A stretch of DNA of 64,000 nt, taken from NCBI GenBank assembly GCA_963758025.1, contig CAVWUA010000007.1, positions 248,001-312,000 of the forward strand. The letters are read 5' to 3'. The notes below the pieces were generated by a model. The model was not told the origin of the DNA. It ran no database searches and saw only the letters and a program-made list of their open reading frames with translations. Shown in pieces: positions 26,759-37,083 of this stretch. Origin of the DNA: CAVWUA01 sp963758025 (GTDB lineage: Bacteria; Planctomycetota; Planctomycetia; Isosphaerales; Isosphaeraceae). Made by a program: the position numbers and the translations under genes. Position 1 is the first letter of the stretch. Every line of letters starts with the position of its first letter.

Positions 26759-27082
26759 TCACCAACCGATAGTCATGTTGGATTCAATGGCCTTACGGGC
26801 CCCTTCCAGATCGCAGCCGGTATGATGCATGTACAGCCGGACGGCATGCAGCTTGTCACCGCTGGCCTGAGCCAGACACTCACGGGCCGTGGTACACGGG
26901 TCCGATTTCCCTTCGATCCCCAGCAGGCGTTTCGAAATAACCCAGGCATCCCTCGGACGATGTGCAACCCGAAGGACTTCCTCGCTCGGGTAATTGGAAT
27001 GGGCGAACGCGCGTGCGGCGGACTCGTCATCAACGCACGCAATCATGATATGTGACGTGGTTTCCACCTCGTACAGAGGCAT
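26759..27082 (-). CDS. Small protein with an L7/L12-like C-terminal segment
   Basis: A 107-residue protein with no close family I can name. It starts MPLYEVETTSHIMIACVDDESAARAFA, which looks like a small alpha/beta domain. The C-terminal DKLHAVRLYMHHTGCDLEGARKAIES closely resembles the helical-hairpin of ribosomal protein L7/L12 (K-x2-A-I-K-L-Y-R-x2-T-G-x2-L-K-E-A-K-x2-V-E). No signal or membrane helix. AAAGGGG precedes the ATG by about 6 bases. It stands alone between glgC and the metal-efflux genes. Whether it binds the ribosome or merely shares a fold is inference. Confidence 0.7.
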   Translation of the reverse strand: MPLYEVETTSHIMIACVDDESAARAFAHSNYPSEEVLRVAHRPRDAWVISKRLLGIEGKSDPCTTARECLAQASGDKLHAVRLYMHHTGCDLEGARKAIESNMTIGW

Positions 27083-27221
27083 AGCGTACCCCTTTCTGTG
27101 AAATGATCTGGACAGGGGTTCGGGGCGTTGGGAGAAGCGCCCCTTCTGCTAGGGGATGGTACAATCGCGAAACGTCCGGGTCAAACCCCCAGTGGTTCCG
27201 ACAGGCGTCCATTCCGCGGAA

Positions 27222-28493
27222 TCAGCGGGAGTCGGTGGCCGCGGCGATTGCGCGGTCCTCGAACATTTGCGCGAGGAGGAGGCTACCACGGGTCGCGATC
27301 ATCTCGCCCTCCGAGAGGCCTGAGGAGATGATGACCATGTCGTGCAACTCCTGAACAATCTCAACCTCTCGCCGTTCGAAGCGCGACGGATGGGTGGAGA
27401 CACGGACAAAGACATAAGCATCGGAGTCAGCGACCACAACCGCGATTCGAGGAACCTCGGTATGGTCCGGCACGGGTGGGATCAGGACGGCGCTACGTAC
27501 CAGCATGTCGGCTTTCAGGCGACCGCCCAGATTGGGGATCGAAGACCGGATCTGCACGGTCTTGGTCACCGGATCAACGCGCTGATCGATATGTTCGATC
27601 GTCGCGCGGACGACGTTGTTCCCCGGCAGGTACGGGAAGCGGATTTCCCAGGACTGGCCGACCTCGACGCGATCCTCATCGCTCTCATAAACATTCCCCT
27701 TGACCCAGAGGTGGGTCAGGGGGGCAATGGTCAGAAGGACCGTGCCCGCGTCGTACAGGTTATCCTGCACGGCATTCCTCGCGATGATGATCCCATCGGA
27801 TGGTGACCGGAGCGTCATCCGAGCTTTCTGGGTACCATCTTCGTCCTGAATCGCCCGGATCTGGTTCTCATCCAGGCCAAAGATCTGGAGCTTATCGCGT
27901 GCGCGTTTGAATTCCAAACGGCTTTGCATTTCCTCATTGACAGCGTCGTGATAGTCCTTCTCGGCGATGGCTTTTTTCTTGTAGAGACCCGTCAATCGTT
28001 CGAGCTGTCGCTTGTCGTGTTCGAGCTGGGCGGACGTTTCCTCAAAAACCGCCTTGGCCTCGGCCAGATCGGTACTTTCGAGATCAACAAGAGGATCTCC
28101 CTTCTTGATGGTCTCACCCAGGGTGACATGGACCCGGGTGACGATGCTCTCGAATCGGGTGCGGATCTGGGTCAATGTGTCCGGATCGTAAGCCGTGGAA
28201 CCATTGACTTCCAGGCGAATCGGCTCGCGCTGGGGTTCGACGGTGGCCAGTTCGATGCCGAGAGCGTCCATCTGTGCACGAGTGAGCTCAATCCGGCCGT
28301 CCCAGGGGCTCGCCACGCTCTGGGGTTCTCGTTCCTTATCGAGAGGCGTTTCCCGATCCGGGAACGCGGACGATTTCGTTTGGGAGATCGACTTCCAGGC
28401 CAGGGACGCCCCCTCCCGGGCCCAACCATTAATCGTGATCAAACCGATCCCGAGAATCAGGAGCAGGATGGCGACGGGTAATTTCCAACGCAT
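27222..28493 (-). CDS. Heavy-metal efflux periplasmic adaptor (CzcB/CusB-like)
   Basis: A 423-residue membrane-fusion protein with an N-terminal signal or anchor helix (KLPVAILLLILGIGLITI). Two half-lipoyl motifs flank a helical hairpin: VNGSTAYDPDTLTQIRTRFESIVTRVHVTLGETIKKGDPL, and TLRSPSDGIIIARNAVQDN after the hairpin. A beta-barrel and C-terminal domain follow. It links the RND pump encoded next to an outer-membrane factor. GGAG lies 9 bases upstream of ATG 28493. Downstream of the RND gene by 55 bases only, so an operon is likely. No metal-binding Met/His cluster is seen. Confidence 0.87.
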   Translation of the reverse strand: MRWKLPVAILLLILGIGLITINGWAREGASLAWKSISQTKSSAFPDRETPLDKEREPQSVASPWDGRIELTRAQMDALGIELATVEPQREPIRLEVNGSTAYDPDTLTQIRTRFESIVTRVHVTLGETIKKGDPLVDLESTDLAEAKAVFEETSAQLEHDKRQLERLTGLYKKKAIAEKDYHDAVNEEMQSRLEFKRARDKLQIFGLDENQIRAIQDEDGTQKARMTLRSPSDGIIIARNAVQDNLYDAGTVLLTIAPLTHLWVKGNVYESDEDRVEVGQSWEIRFPYLPGNNVVRATIEHIDQRVDPVTKTVQIRSSIPNLGGRLKADMLVRSAVLIPPVPDHTEVPRIAVVVADSDAYVFVRVSTHPSRFERREVEIVQELHDMVIISSGLSEGEMIATRGSLLLAQMFEDRAIAAATDSR

Positions 28494-28548
28494 CGCGGGA
28501 AAACTCCAAAGCCCAAATATGGACCGTTTAAAACGGGCGCAATATCGA

Positions 28549-31500
28549 TCACAGTTCGACGCGTGTTTCATTCCGGGAGGGGAAGATGCTGTAGAGCACC
28601 GGGATCAGAAACTGAGGTAAAATCATGGCAACCGTCATGCCGCCGACGACCACGATGGCCAGCGGCTTCTGCGCCTGTGAGCCAACCGAGGTGGCCATGG
28701 CCGCCGGCAAGAGTCCCAGGATCGCGGTCAACGAGATCATCAATACCGGGCGAAGCAGCATGATTGAGCCGCTCATGACTGACTCGAGGACCGGTTTGCC
28801 TTCCGATCGCAGTCGGTTGAAGTAGGAGATCAGCAATACCCCGTTCTGCACGACGACACCGAAGATCGAGATGAACCCCACGGCCGCCGAGATGCTGAAG
28901 GTGGTATGCGTGAGCCGCAAGGACCAGATGCCGCCCATCGCCGCGGCCAGCACGCCGGCCATGACGATCAGGGCATCCTTGAGCGAGTTGAACATGGTGT
29001 ACAGTAATACCATGATGAGCACGATCGACAGCGGTACCATCACCAGGAGGCGGGCATTGGCCTCCTGCATCTGGGCGAACTCTCCGGACCATTCAATCCG
29101 GTATCCGGGCGGCAGGACCGGCTTGCCGGTCGCGGGCTTTTCGATCCGTCGCTGAGCGTCCGTGATGGCCGACGCGAGGTCGCGTCCGCGGACGCTGAAC
29201 TTGATCGGAATATACCGGCGGTTGTTCTCGCGATAGATGTACGAAGCGCCGGATCGGTGCGGGATGATCGTGGCAAGCTGGCTCAGTGGCACCCGCGTCG
29301 TGGTCTGGCCGTTGGTGGCGGGGATTTCCACCGGGATTCGACCGATATCGACCGGGTCGTCACGCAGATCGACCGGAAGCCGGAGCACGATGTCGTAGAG
29401 CTTCTCTCCTTCGACCATCTGCGAGAAGGCTTTGCCACCGATCGCGACCTGAATGACCGCCTCGACGTCCGCCACGTTGATCCCGTAACGGGCGCAGGCT
29501 TCGCGGTCGATGCGGATCTCCAGGTTGGGTTGACCGACGATGTGGAAGAGGCCGACGTTCTCGATCCCCGGCACCGAACGCAGTTCGTTGACGACCTTCT
29601 GGCCGACCTCTTCCAGAGTGCGGAGATCGTTGCCAAAAAGCTTGACCGAGTTGGCACCCTTGACTCCCGAGAGAGCCTCCTCGACGTTGTCGCGGATCAA
29701 CTGCGAAAAGCTGAAGTCGATTCCCTTGTATGCCGCGAATTTCCGGTTTAGCTCCGCCTCGATCTTCTCTCGGGTCATACCTGGCCGCCACTTCTCCATC
29801 GGACGGAGCGGGACGTTGAATTCGAGGTTGAAAAAGCTGGTAACGTCGGTGCCATCATCGGGACGGCCAACGTGCGACATCACGCCCCGAACTTCGGGCA
29901 CCGAGGCGATCTCCTCGCGGATGCGAGGGGCCATGCGGGCGGCCTCTTCCAGACTGACGGTCCGCGGCATCAGGGCGCGGATCCAGAGATTCCCCTCTTC
30001 CAGCTCCGGCATGAACTCCGCCCCGAGGCCTGGGATCAGGCTGATCGTGAACGCGAGCAATCCGGCGATGAGGCCGAGCGTCAGCCAGCGATGCCTCAGG
30101 GCGATCTTGAGCGCCCGGGTGTATGCCCAGGTCAAAAAGCGGTCGAGCCACGTCTCCTTCTCTTCCGTCTTGTTCTTGAACAGGAACGAGCAGAGGACCG
30201 GGGCCAGGGTCATGGCGACGATCAAGGCGCCGAGGATCGAGAAGGCATAGGTGTTGGCCATCGGACCGAACAGCGCGCCGGCCGGCCCGGTCATCACGAA
30301 CAGCGGCAGGAATGCGCAGACGATGATCATCGTCGCGAAGAAGATCGGTCGATCGACGCCGTGAGTCCCTTCCTCAATGCTCTGGATCAGGGGACGACTG
30401 CGGTCCACGTGATGCGAGGTAATGTGCCGATAGATGCTCTCGACGATTACCACCGCGCTATCGACGATGATGCCGAAGTCCACCGCGCCGATGGAGAGGA
30501 GGTTGGCGGATTTGCCCTGGAAATAGAGTACCGTGATCGCGAACAAGAGCGCCAGGGGGATGACCAGGGCCACGATCGCCGCGCTGGCGACATCTCCCAG
30601 GAACAGGAACAGGATCAGAACGACCAGACCCATTCCGACGACCAGGTTGTGCAGAACGTTGTGCGTGGTGATGTGAACCAGGTCGGTCCGCCGGTTGAAC
30701 GGGACGATCTTCATGCCGGGAGGGAGAAGTTCGCCGGCGTTGATCTCATCAATCTTGGCCTGGACCCCCTCGGCCGTGGGCAGGCTCTTCTCGTATTTGC
30801 GCATCAGGACGATGCCCTCGACCACATCGTCCTCCTTGCCCCGGCCGACGATCCCCAGCCGGGGGCGATGGCCGATGACGGCCTTGGCGACCTGCCGGAC
30901 GTAAACGGGGATGCCTCCGTGCGTCGTGATGACCACGTTGCCGATGTCATCCAGTTTGTCAGTCTCGATGATCGCGGCGTTCTCGATCTGAGACGGGTCG
31001 AGCGGGTCCACCCCTTCGCCGAGCAGGCCGACGGCGCGGACATTGTGAACCTGGCTGCCGAGGCTCAATAGATCGCCGCCGACGTTCGCGTTGGAGTTCT
31101 TGATTGCCTCCTCGATCTGTGTGAGCGACACCTCGTACTGTCGCATCAGGCGGGGGTCGATCAGAACCTGGTATTGCTTCACCGTTCCGCCATAACCGGT
31201 CACGTCGATAACCCCCGGCACCTGCTTCAAGGCCCGGTTCAGTACCCAGTCCTGAACCGCCTTGAGCTGGTTGGTCGTGTAACGAGGACCTTCCAGCACA
31301 TAACGGACGATCTCACCCGTGGGACTCCACGGCGAGAGCTGCGGGTTCACTCCGGCTGGCAGGTTCTCCACCGAACGAATCCGGTTCAAGACTTCTTGTC
31401 GCGCCCGAACATAGTCCGTCCCGTAGGAGAACTGGCATTTGATGTCGTTCAGACCCGAAATCGACGTACTACGCAGGTCTTCCAGTCCCGGCATCCCATT

Positions 31501-31720
31501 CAGAGGCCGTCTCCAGAGGGATGCCGACCAGCCGTTCCATCTCTTCGGGACTGGCCCCGGGGTTCTGGCTAATGACCTCGACCAGCGGCGGCGTCGGATC
31601 GGGATACGCCTCCACGTTCAAATTCAACGCGGAATGCACTCCGAGACCGATCAATCCCAGAACTCCCAGGATGACGATCAAACGATTCCGCAGGCTCCAT
31701 GCAATGACGGCACGGACCAT
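28549..31720 (-). CDS. czcA: Heavy-metal RND efflux pump (CzcA/CusA family, one frameshift)
   Basis: About 1056 residues after allowing for one extra base near 31501-31508. The start MVRAVIAWSLRNRLIVILGV is followed by NVEAYPDPTPP, then the frame breaks at LVGIPLETA and resumes with NGMPGLEDLRSTSISG. The TM4 motif DFGIIVDSAVVIVE has the Asp-x5-Asp-x6-Glu pattern used for proton coupling in the Zn/Co/Cd/Ni (HME1-type) pumps; Cu/Ag pumps differ there. Twelve membrane helices and two large periplasmic loops fit the family. AAGGA precedes the ATG. No outer-membrane factor lies beside it. Confidence 0.9.
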
Positions 31721-31865
31721 CTGATTCGTTCCTTGAATGAGCTGAATCGGAGCACGAACGGTCGCCAGCCGCGACCTCCGAGAGGAAAGTTTGCACGATC
31801 GAGGATGACGTGGGGAGGCGGGAGGAAATCCGCCGGAGACGTGAGTTTGATCCCTTGCCGAATGA

Positions 31866-32261
31866 TCAACAGCGGAGGTGCGGCATGCGCGGAGAGCCAA
31901 GGGATCGCCGACGCAAACTGGAAGGGTTGAGACGGTCTGAGCAAGCAAGATCCGGTAATGCATTGAACGCGAACAATCCGAACATCGCCCTGGCACGCAG
32001 CACTTGACCCTCGCCGTCTTCCAGATCTTCGCGGTCATCACTCGGAAGAGCCGACGCGACGCGAAGCGGATGACGAGCTTTTGTCCTCAACCGCTGAATC
32101 ACTCCCCTGGAGAGGATTTGTAATGACAGCGTTTGATCGTGCACCGGCTCTCGCGCAGCAAATGCCACCTCTTCCGGCCAAGCCACGGAGGCGGCCAGGA
32201 GGAGGATCAACACGCGGACAGCGGATAGGGGGGAAGACTCGCCCACTCGAATTTTCCACAA
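31866..32261 (-). CDS. Possible small secreted protein upstream of the RND operon
   Basis: A low-confidence 131-residue candidate starting TTG at 32261. A basic start is followed by a hydrophobic stretch (AVRVLILLLAASVAWPEEVAFA) with an A-x-A-like cleavage site, then a charged region (PSDDREDLEDGEGQV). It lies between the spermidine-synthase-like gene and czcA on the same strand. No ribosome site is obvious and there is no family match I recognise; the frame could be chance. The rest of 31721-32356 holds nothing else I can support. Confidence 0.35.
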   Translation of the reverse strand: MWKIRVGESSPLSAVRVLILLLAASVAWPEEVAFAAREPVHDQTLSLQILSRGVIQRLRTKARHPLRVASALPSDDREDLEDGEGQVLRARAMFGLFAFNALPDLACSDRLNPSSLRRRSLGSPRMPHLRC

Positions 32262-32356
32262 CCGTAAACGGCCTGTGATCGATTTTCTATCGATCGATCC
32301 TGCTAGCCAACGTTTCCGAATGCGAGAGCACACTTTCCTGATCGGTCCACGGTCCT

Positions 32357-34576
32357 TCATCGCTGGATGCGCTCTGGCATACTGAAATTCGAAAATGGTC
32401 GGAAGGCGGCGACGAGATTGGAAAAATCATCCGTCCAGACGTCGGCGTCCGGCCGGAACCGGGGTAACCTCCAGCGCGGATCATGGGCGATCTCACCAAG
32501 GTCCTCCTCATGACGCGCAAGCACGGCCCAGAGTGAAGGTTGCTTCCCCTGCCGTTTCTCTTCCCTCGAGACGTTCACGTCAGCACGAACCCGACAAACG
32601 AGTCCGCCATCATGGGCCAAGGCTCCAACCACTGGAACGAGATCGAGGTATCGGTTCGACAGGTTGAAGACAATCATGCCACCCTCCGCCAGCTTGCTCC
32701 GATAGAGCGCCAGCGCTCTCTTGTCAGGAGATGAACCGGCACCGCATCCGAACTGAAGGCATCCAGAATGATCAGCTCTTGCCCATGCTCGGGAAGCTCC
32801 CGGAGCCGGAGCCGGGCATCACCGATCACCACATCCAGACGATCGGCTCGGCTGTCATGCAGATAGGTGAAAAGGCGAGGATCACGGGCAATCCGGACGA
32901 CGGCCGGGTCCAGTTCGAAGAAGGTCCAGCGCTCGTCGGGTCGAGCATACGCGGCAAGAGTCCCGATCCCCAGTCCGGCCACGGCGACCCTCCGCTTCGA
33001 TCGCCTGACGCCAGCGACCTTGAAAATCTGACCGATCGGTCCGCTTCGATGAAAGAACGTCAGCGGGACGCGACGCCGCGCGGGATCGAGATCCTGTTGG
33101 CCGTGGAGCGTGCTGCCATGGAAGAACCGGTTCATGTTCTCCGGCTCGACGTGCGTGACCCGGACAGCGCCGAAGAAGTTTCGCTCTCGCAGAAGAAGCG
33201 TCCCGTCCACACCCGTCGAGAATCCCGAGGCAAGCAAAACCGCTCCGACGGTCAGTGCGAAACGGAACGGTCGGGAGCGGTACGTCCCGAGCGCCAGCAC
33301 GCCCAGTCCCGATGCGATCATCACGCTGAACACACCCACTACCGATTCCGCCAGACCTCCAAAATCCGTGACGAGCAAGGTCATCAACAGGAAGACGATG
33401 GCCGGGATCACAACCTCGGACCGGGACCAGGACCTCTTCACCGATTCTCCCCCGGCGAACGGAAGGACCAGGCAAGCCAGAGTCAGGCTCAGGGGGTATT
33501 CCGCGACCCGGTCGAAGACGATGGGGGCCACCAAGGCGTTGAAGAAACCTCCCGCCACGCCGCCGAAAGCAATCGCCAAGTAGAATTCGGTCAGGAATCG
33601 AGCCGGCGGGCGACGCCTCGCCAGCTCGCCGTGACAGACCATGGACGCGAGGAAGAACGCCAGCAGGTGAAAGGGCATCCAGAAGGCCTGGACCAACCCC
33701 GCTCCGAGCGCCGGGAGGATGAGGATCACCGAGAAGGGAAAGACGCGTAACATCCGACCATGAGATAAAATTGGTTGCCGCGAGAAGGTCAGGATGAACG
33801 AGAGCAGGTACAGCGCCAGGGGAATGACCCAGAGCAAAGGGACAGCGGCGATATCGGTCGTCAGATACGTCGTGACTCCCAGAAGCAGGCTCGACGGAAG
33901 GAACGACAGGACGATCCACGCCAGCCAATCGCGGAGCAGGGGCCTCGGGCCATCCGGGACCGGTTCCTCTCGGCGGCAAGTCTCCGACGAGGGTCGGGAG
34001 CGGAGGATCAGGAAGAGTCCACACGTCAGAGTCAGGATGACGAGCAATCCGTAACCAATCGACCAGGCGTAGGCCTGGTCCGACAAACACAGGAAGGGTT
34101 CCACAACCAGGGGATAGGCCAGCAACGCCGATAAACTTCCGAGGTTGCTGGCGGCGTAAAGGTGGTATGGGTCGCGGGCATCTCGGTGCGAGGTCTCGGC
34201 GAACCAGCGCTGGAACAAGGGGGCCGAGGTGGATACAACGAAAAATGGCAAACCGGCCCGCATCAGGAGCATTCCCAGCAGCCAGCCCCTGGGGTCACGG
34301 CTCGGGTCCGGCGTTCCGACGGCGTCCGGGACAACCAGCGGTGGCAAGACCAGAATGGGCACGAACACGAGAAGGAGATGCCACATCGCCTGGCGTCGGA
34401 CACCCAGCCAGGTCATGGCGGCATGGGCATACGCGTAACCGGCAAGGAGCATCACCTGGAAAAAGACCATGCAGGTTGTCCAGACCGCCGGAGTCCCCCC
34501 GAGCGTCGGCAGGAGCATCTTGGCGATCATCGGTTGAAAACTGAACAGATAGTGCCGCGCTGAGGAAGAGCGACAT
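32357..34576 (-). CDS. Membrane-anchored spermidine-synthase-like protein (two frameshifts)
   Basis: About 740 residues. The N-terminus reads MSLFLSAA, then after a shift at 34551-34562 it continues LFSFQPMIAKMLLPTLGGTPAVWTTCMVFFQ, giving many membrane helices (roughly 10-14). The C-terminal domain has a SAM-type fold (VAVAGLGIGTLAAYARPDERWTFFELDPAVV, then LIILDAFSSDAVPVHLLT). A second shift at 32708-32719 restores EALALYRSKLAEGGMIVFNLSNRYLDLVPV. These fused proteins are widespread; their substrate is not established and true polyamine synthesis is unproven. No ribosome site is obvious before 34576. Confidence 0.82.
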
Positions 34577-34907
34577 GACAAAACAACGGGACAAGCGAAG
34601 ACTCCTCTGCGTGGAGACGTGATCCGTACCGACGCTTCCCAGACTACAATGCCGAGGGTTCCAAAGACGCGGCAAGTCCGAAATGGACCCAATCCTGTTG
34701 AGGAAGGGAAGAGGCGCGTGCTGGCGTCCGAAAGCACTGGCACGGTGTTTGATGCGTTGAATTCCGATCGCTCGATTGACAAGGGATGCGATTTCCGAAA
34801 AGACTAGGACGATCCGAAGTTGATCCTCCCTTTCGGAATGACTCGGAAAAAATTCTGAGATTTCGACGACAAGAACGCGAACCACGCAGCAAGGCGGGAC
34901 GTAACCC
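34577..34907. other. Divergent intergenic region
   Basis: About 330 bases between the spermidine-synthase-like gene and the sigma factor. A TTGACA at 34776-34781 resembles a -35 box but no good -10 follows at the right spacing. Nothing else is evident. Confidence 0.4.
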
Positions 34908-35538
34908 ATGATGAAGGCCCCCGGTTCGGCGGACTCCCTCGCCACGATCTCGGACGAGGAACTGCTGAGCCGTTACCGTGACGAGGGCCGGACGGAAGAC
35001 TTCGACGAGCTGGTCCATCGCTACGAACGTGAACTCTACCGCTACCTGGCCCGCTACCTCAGAGACTCCTCTCTGGCGGACGACGTGTTTCAGAACACGT
35101 TCCTGCAAGTCCACCTGAAACGGGATCTCTACGAGGACGGGCGTCCGGTTCGCCCCTGGCTGTACTCGATCGCCACCCATCAGGCTGTCGATCAACTACG
35201 GAAACTCGGGCGACATCCCACCATCAGTCTCGACCGCCGCGGCAGTTCCAGTGATTCCGATGCGAGTGCGTTGATCGACCTGCTGGAAGGGGAAGGACTC
35301 GGGCCACTGGCCCGGCTACAAGGGAGAAGAGCGACAGGAGTGGGTTCGTGAGAGTGTGGCCAAGCTGCCCGATACCCTTCGTCAGACCCTCATCATGGCC
35401 TATTACCAGGACATGAAGTACCGAGAGATCGCGGATGCCCAGAAAATCCCGGTCGGAACGGTGAAATCCCGCCTGCACGCCGCCCTGGCCAAGCTCACCC
35501 AGATGGCCGAGGCCGCCAACCAAGACGGACGCGAGTGA
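34908..35538 (+). CDS. ECF-type RNA polymerase sigma factor (one frameshift)
   Basis: About 209 residues. Region 2 (ISDEELLSRYRDEGRTEDFDELVHRYERELYRYLARYLRD then ADDVFQNTFLQVHLK, WLYSIATHQAVDQLRK) is followed by a shift near 35321-35330. Region 4 is in the next frame: EERQEWVRESVAKLPDTLRQTLIMAYYQDMKYREIADAQKIPVGTVKSRLHAALAKL, a helix-turn-helix that recognises the -35 box. It directs RNA polymerase to its own promoters. The partner gene begins 5 bases later and probably encodes its regulator. Subgroup cannot be assigned by eye. Confidence 0.9.
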
Positions 35539-35542
35539 TCCC

Positions 35543-36499
35543 ATGAGCCCCCAAAACCTGCTGGATTCCGCCCTCGGACAGTTCGAGAACGAAGAACACC
35601 GAGCCCAGCTTGAGAGCGAAGTCGCAGCCGACCCCGCTCTGGCCGCTTCTCTGGAACGGCTCACAAACAATCTCCAGCTCCTGCTCGACGACGGTGATGA
35701 TCCAGAGCCTCCGAGCCGATCTTGCCTCGCGGACCCTTGCCTACGTTGCGAGCAACGGATCGTCTCGTCGTACGGTTCTGGATCTGATCCCCTCACGGGT
35801 GCCATTTCGCTGGGCGGACGTCGCCGTGGCCGCGGGGATCTTTCTGGCCGCGCTGGCGACCCTGCTACCGGCCGTCCAGAACTCCCGCTCCTCCTGGCTC
35901 AACGCGGCCTGTACCGCCAACCTCCAGAAGCTGGGGGTCGGGCTGAACCACTACGCCACGATTCACAACTCCTATCCGTACACGTCCGACGACTGCAAGG
36001 CCCCTTATTCCGGGGCTTATGTTCTGATGCTTCATGACGAGGGACTCCTGGACGATCTGAGGTTGCTCGACTGCCCCTCGAATGGTCGAAGATCATGCCG
36101 AAGACTCTGCCCGACTGCCAATCGTTCTGCCAGCACGACGCCCAGCAGATGAAGTCGGCCTATTGCCTCCGCACCGCGGATTATGCTTACAACCTGGGCT
36201 ACCAGAGACAGGACGGCACGTTGGGTCCCCTCCCCGCGACCATCCCCGAGAACGTTCCGCTGATGGCCGACTTGCCCCCGTTCGATGACGGCCTCCAGAT
36301 CCTCGAAGGGAACAGCCCCAATCACGCGGGACACGGGCAGAACGTCCTCTATGTCGGCGGGCACGTCCGCTGGAGCCCTAACCGCCACGTCGGGCCGGAT
36401 CGGGACATCTTCGTCAACGACCAGAACCTCCCCGCCCCGGGCCTGCACATCGAGGACTTCGTCCTCGCCCCCGGCCTCGCCCGCTTCGATGGCCGTTGA
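35543..36499 (+). CDS. Putative anti-sigma/DUF1559-like single-pass membrane protein (two frameshifts)
   Basis: About 318 residues. An N-terminal cytoplasmic part (MSPQNLLDSALGQFENEEHRAQLESEVAADPALAASLE) looks like a short anti-sigma-type helical domain. Breaks near 35711-35716 and 36083-36092 are resolved by motifs in other frames. One membrane helix (WADVAVAAGIFLAALATLLPAV) is followed by CTANLQKLGVGLNHYATIHNSYPY and HAGHGQNVLYVGGHVRWSPNRHV, both resembling the DUF1559 pseudopilin-like domain common in planctomycetes. Immediate linkage to a sigma factor suggests it holds the sigma inactive at the membrane (inference). Confidence 0.72.
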
Positions 36500-36529
36500 G
36501 GCTTTCGAGTACAAAATCGAGATCGGATC

Positions 36530-37083
36530 TCAACCGCCGCCGCTCGGCCTTCGGAAGGAGGCCCGGCGGCGGTCTTCGATGAAGAGGGCGAGCATCGACT
36601 TGGCGTCCTCGATCCTTCCGTCCTCGACCATGCGAATCGCCTCGTCCCAGGGGACGACCACCGGCTCCAGCCGCTCATCCGGTTGATGGTCCGTGGGGCC
36701 GGGACGGAGATCCTCGCAGCGGAACAGGGTCATCCGTTCGTTCAGCACCCCGGGCGAGACGTACCAATCCCCACCTTGGTGATCCGCCCGGCGCGGTAGC
36801 CCGTCTCCTCTCGAAGCTCGCGTTCGGCCGTGACCTCGGGGGCCTCGTTCGGGTCCAGGGTCCCGGCGGGGACTTCCAGCAACGTCTTGCCGACCGCGTA
36901 GCGTCCGTTCCGCACCAGGCAGATATGGTCCTCGTCCACCATCGCCAGCAAGGCGACCGCGCCGCGATGGAGCACCACCTCACGCTCGGCGACACGGCCA
37001 TCGGACAGGCGTACTTCCTGAAGCGCAAGGTCAATCTTGCGTCCAAGATAGATCGTGCGGCGTTTTGGTTCGGAATCGCTCAA
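36530..37083 (-). CDS. Nudix hydrolase, ADP-ribose pyrophosphatase-like (one frameshift)
   Basis: The start TTG at 37083 (SDSEPKRRTIYLGRKIDLALQEVRL) has GGGAG about 9 bases before it and overlaps the upstream aminotransferase stop. The Nudix box is complete: a Gly-rich start (EVPAGTLDPNE) and REETGYRAGRITKVG, giving the G-x5-E-x7-REUxEExGU pattern. A break in four C at 36769-36772 is resolved by the next frame DWYVSPGVLNERMTLFRCEDL, the known continuation. About 183 residues. It likely hydrolyses ADP-ribose or a similar nucleoside diphosphate linked to another group; substrate is inferred. Confidence 0.85.

Noticed and set aside
27100..27215. tRNA-like GC-rich segment upstream of the small L7/L12-like gene
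   Set aside because: It has short hairpins but no cloverleaf, no T-loop consensus and no proper acceptor stem.
34619..34807. Small 62-codon open frame in the divergent intergenic region
   Set aside because: No ribosome site, no homology pattern, and it overlaps the probable promoter region.
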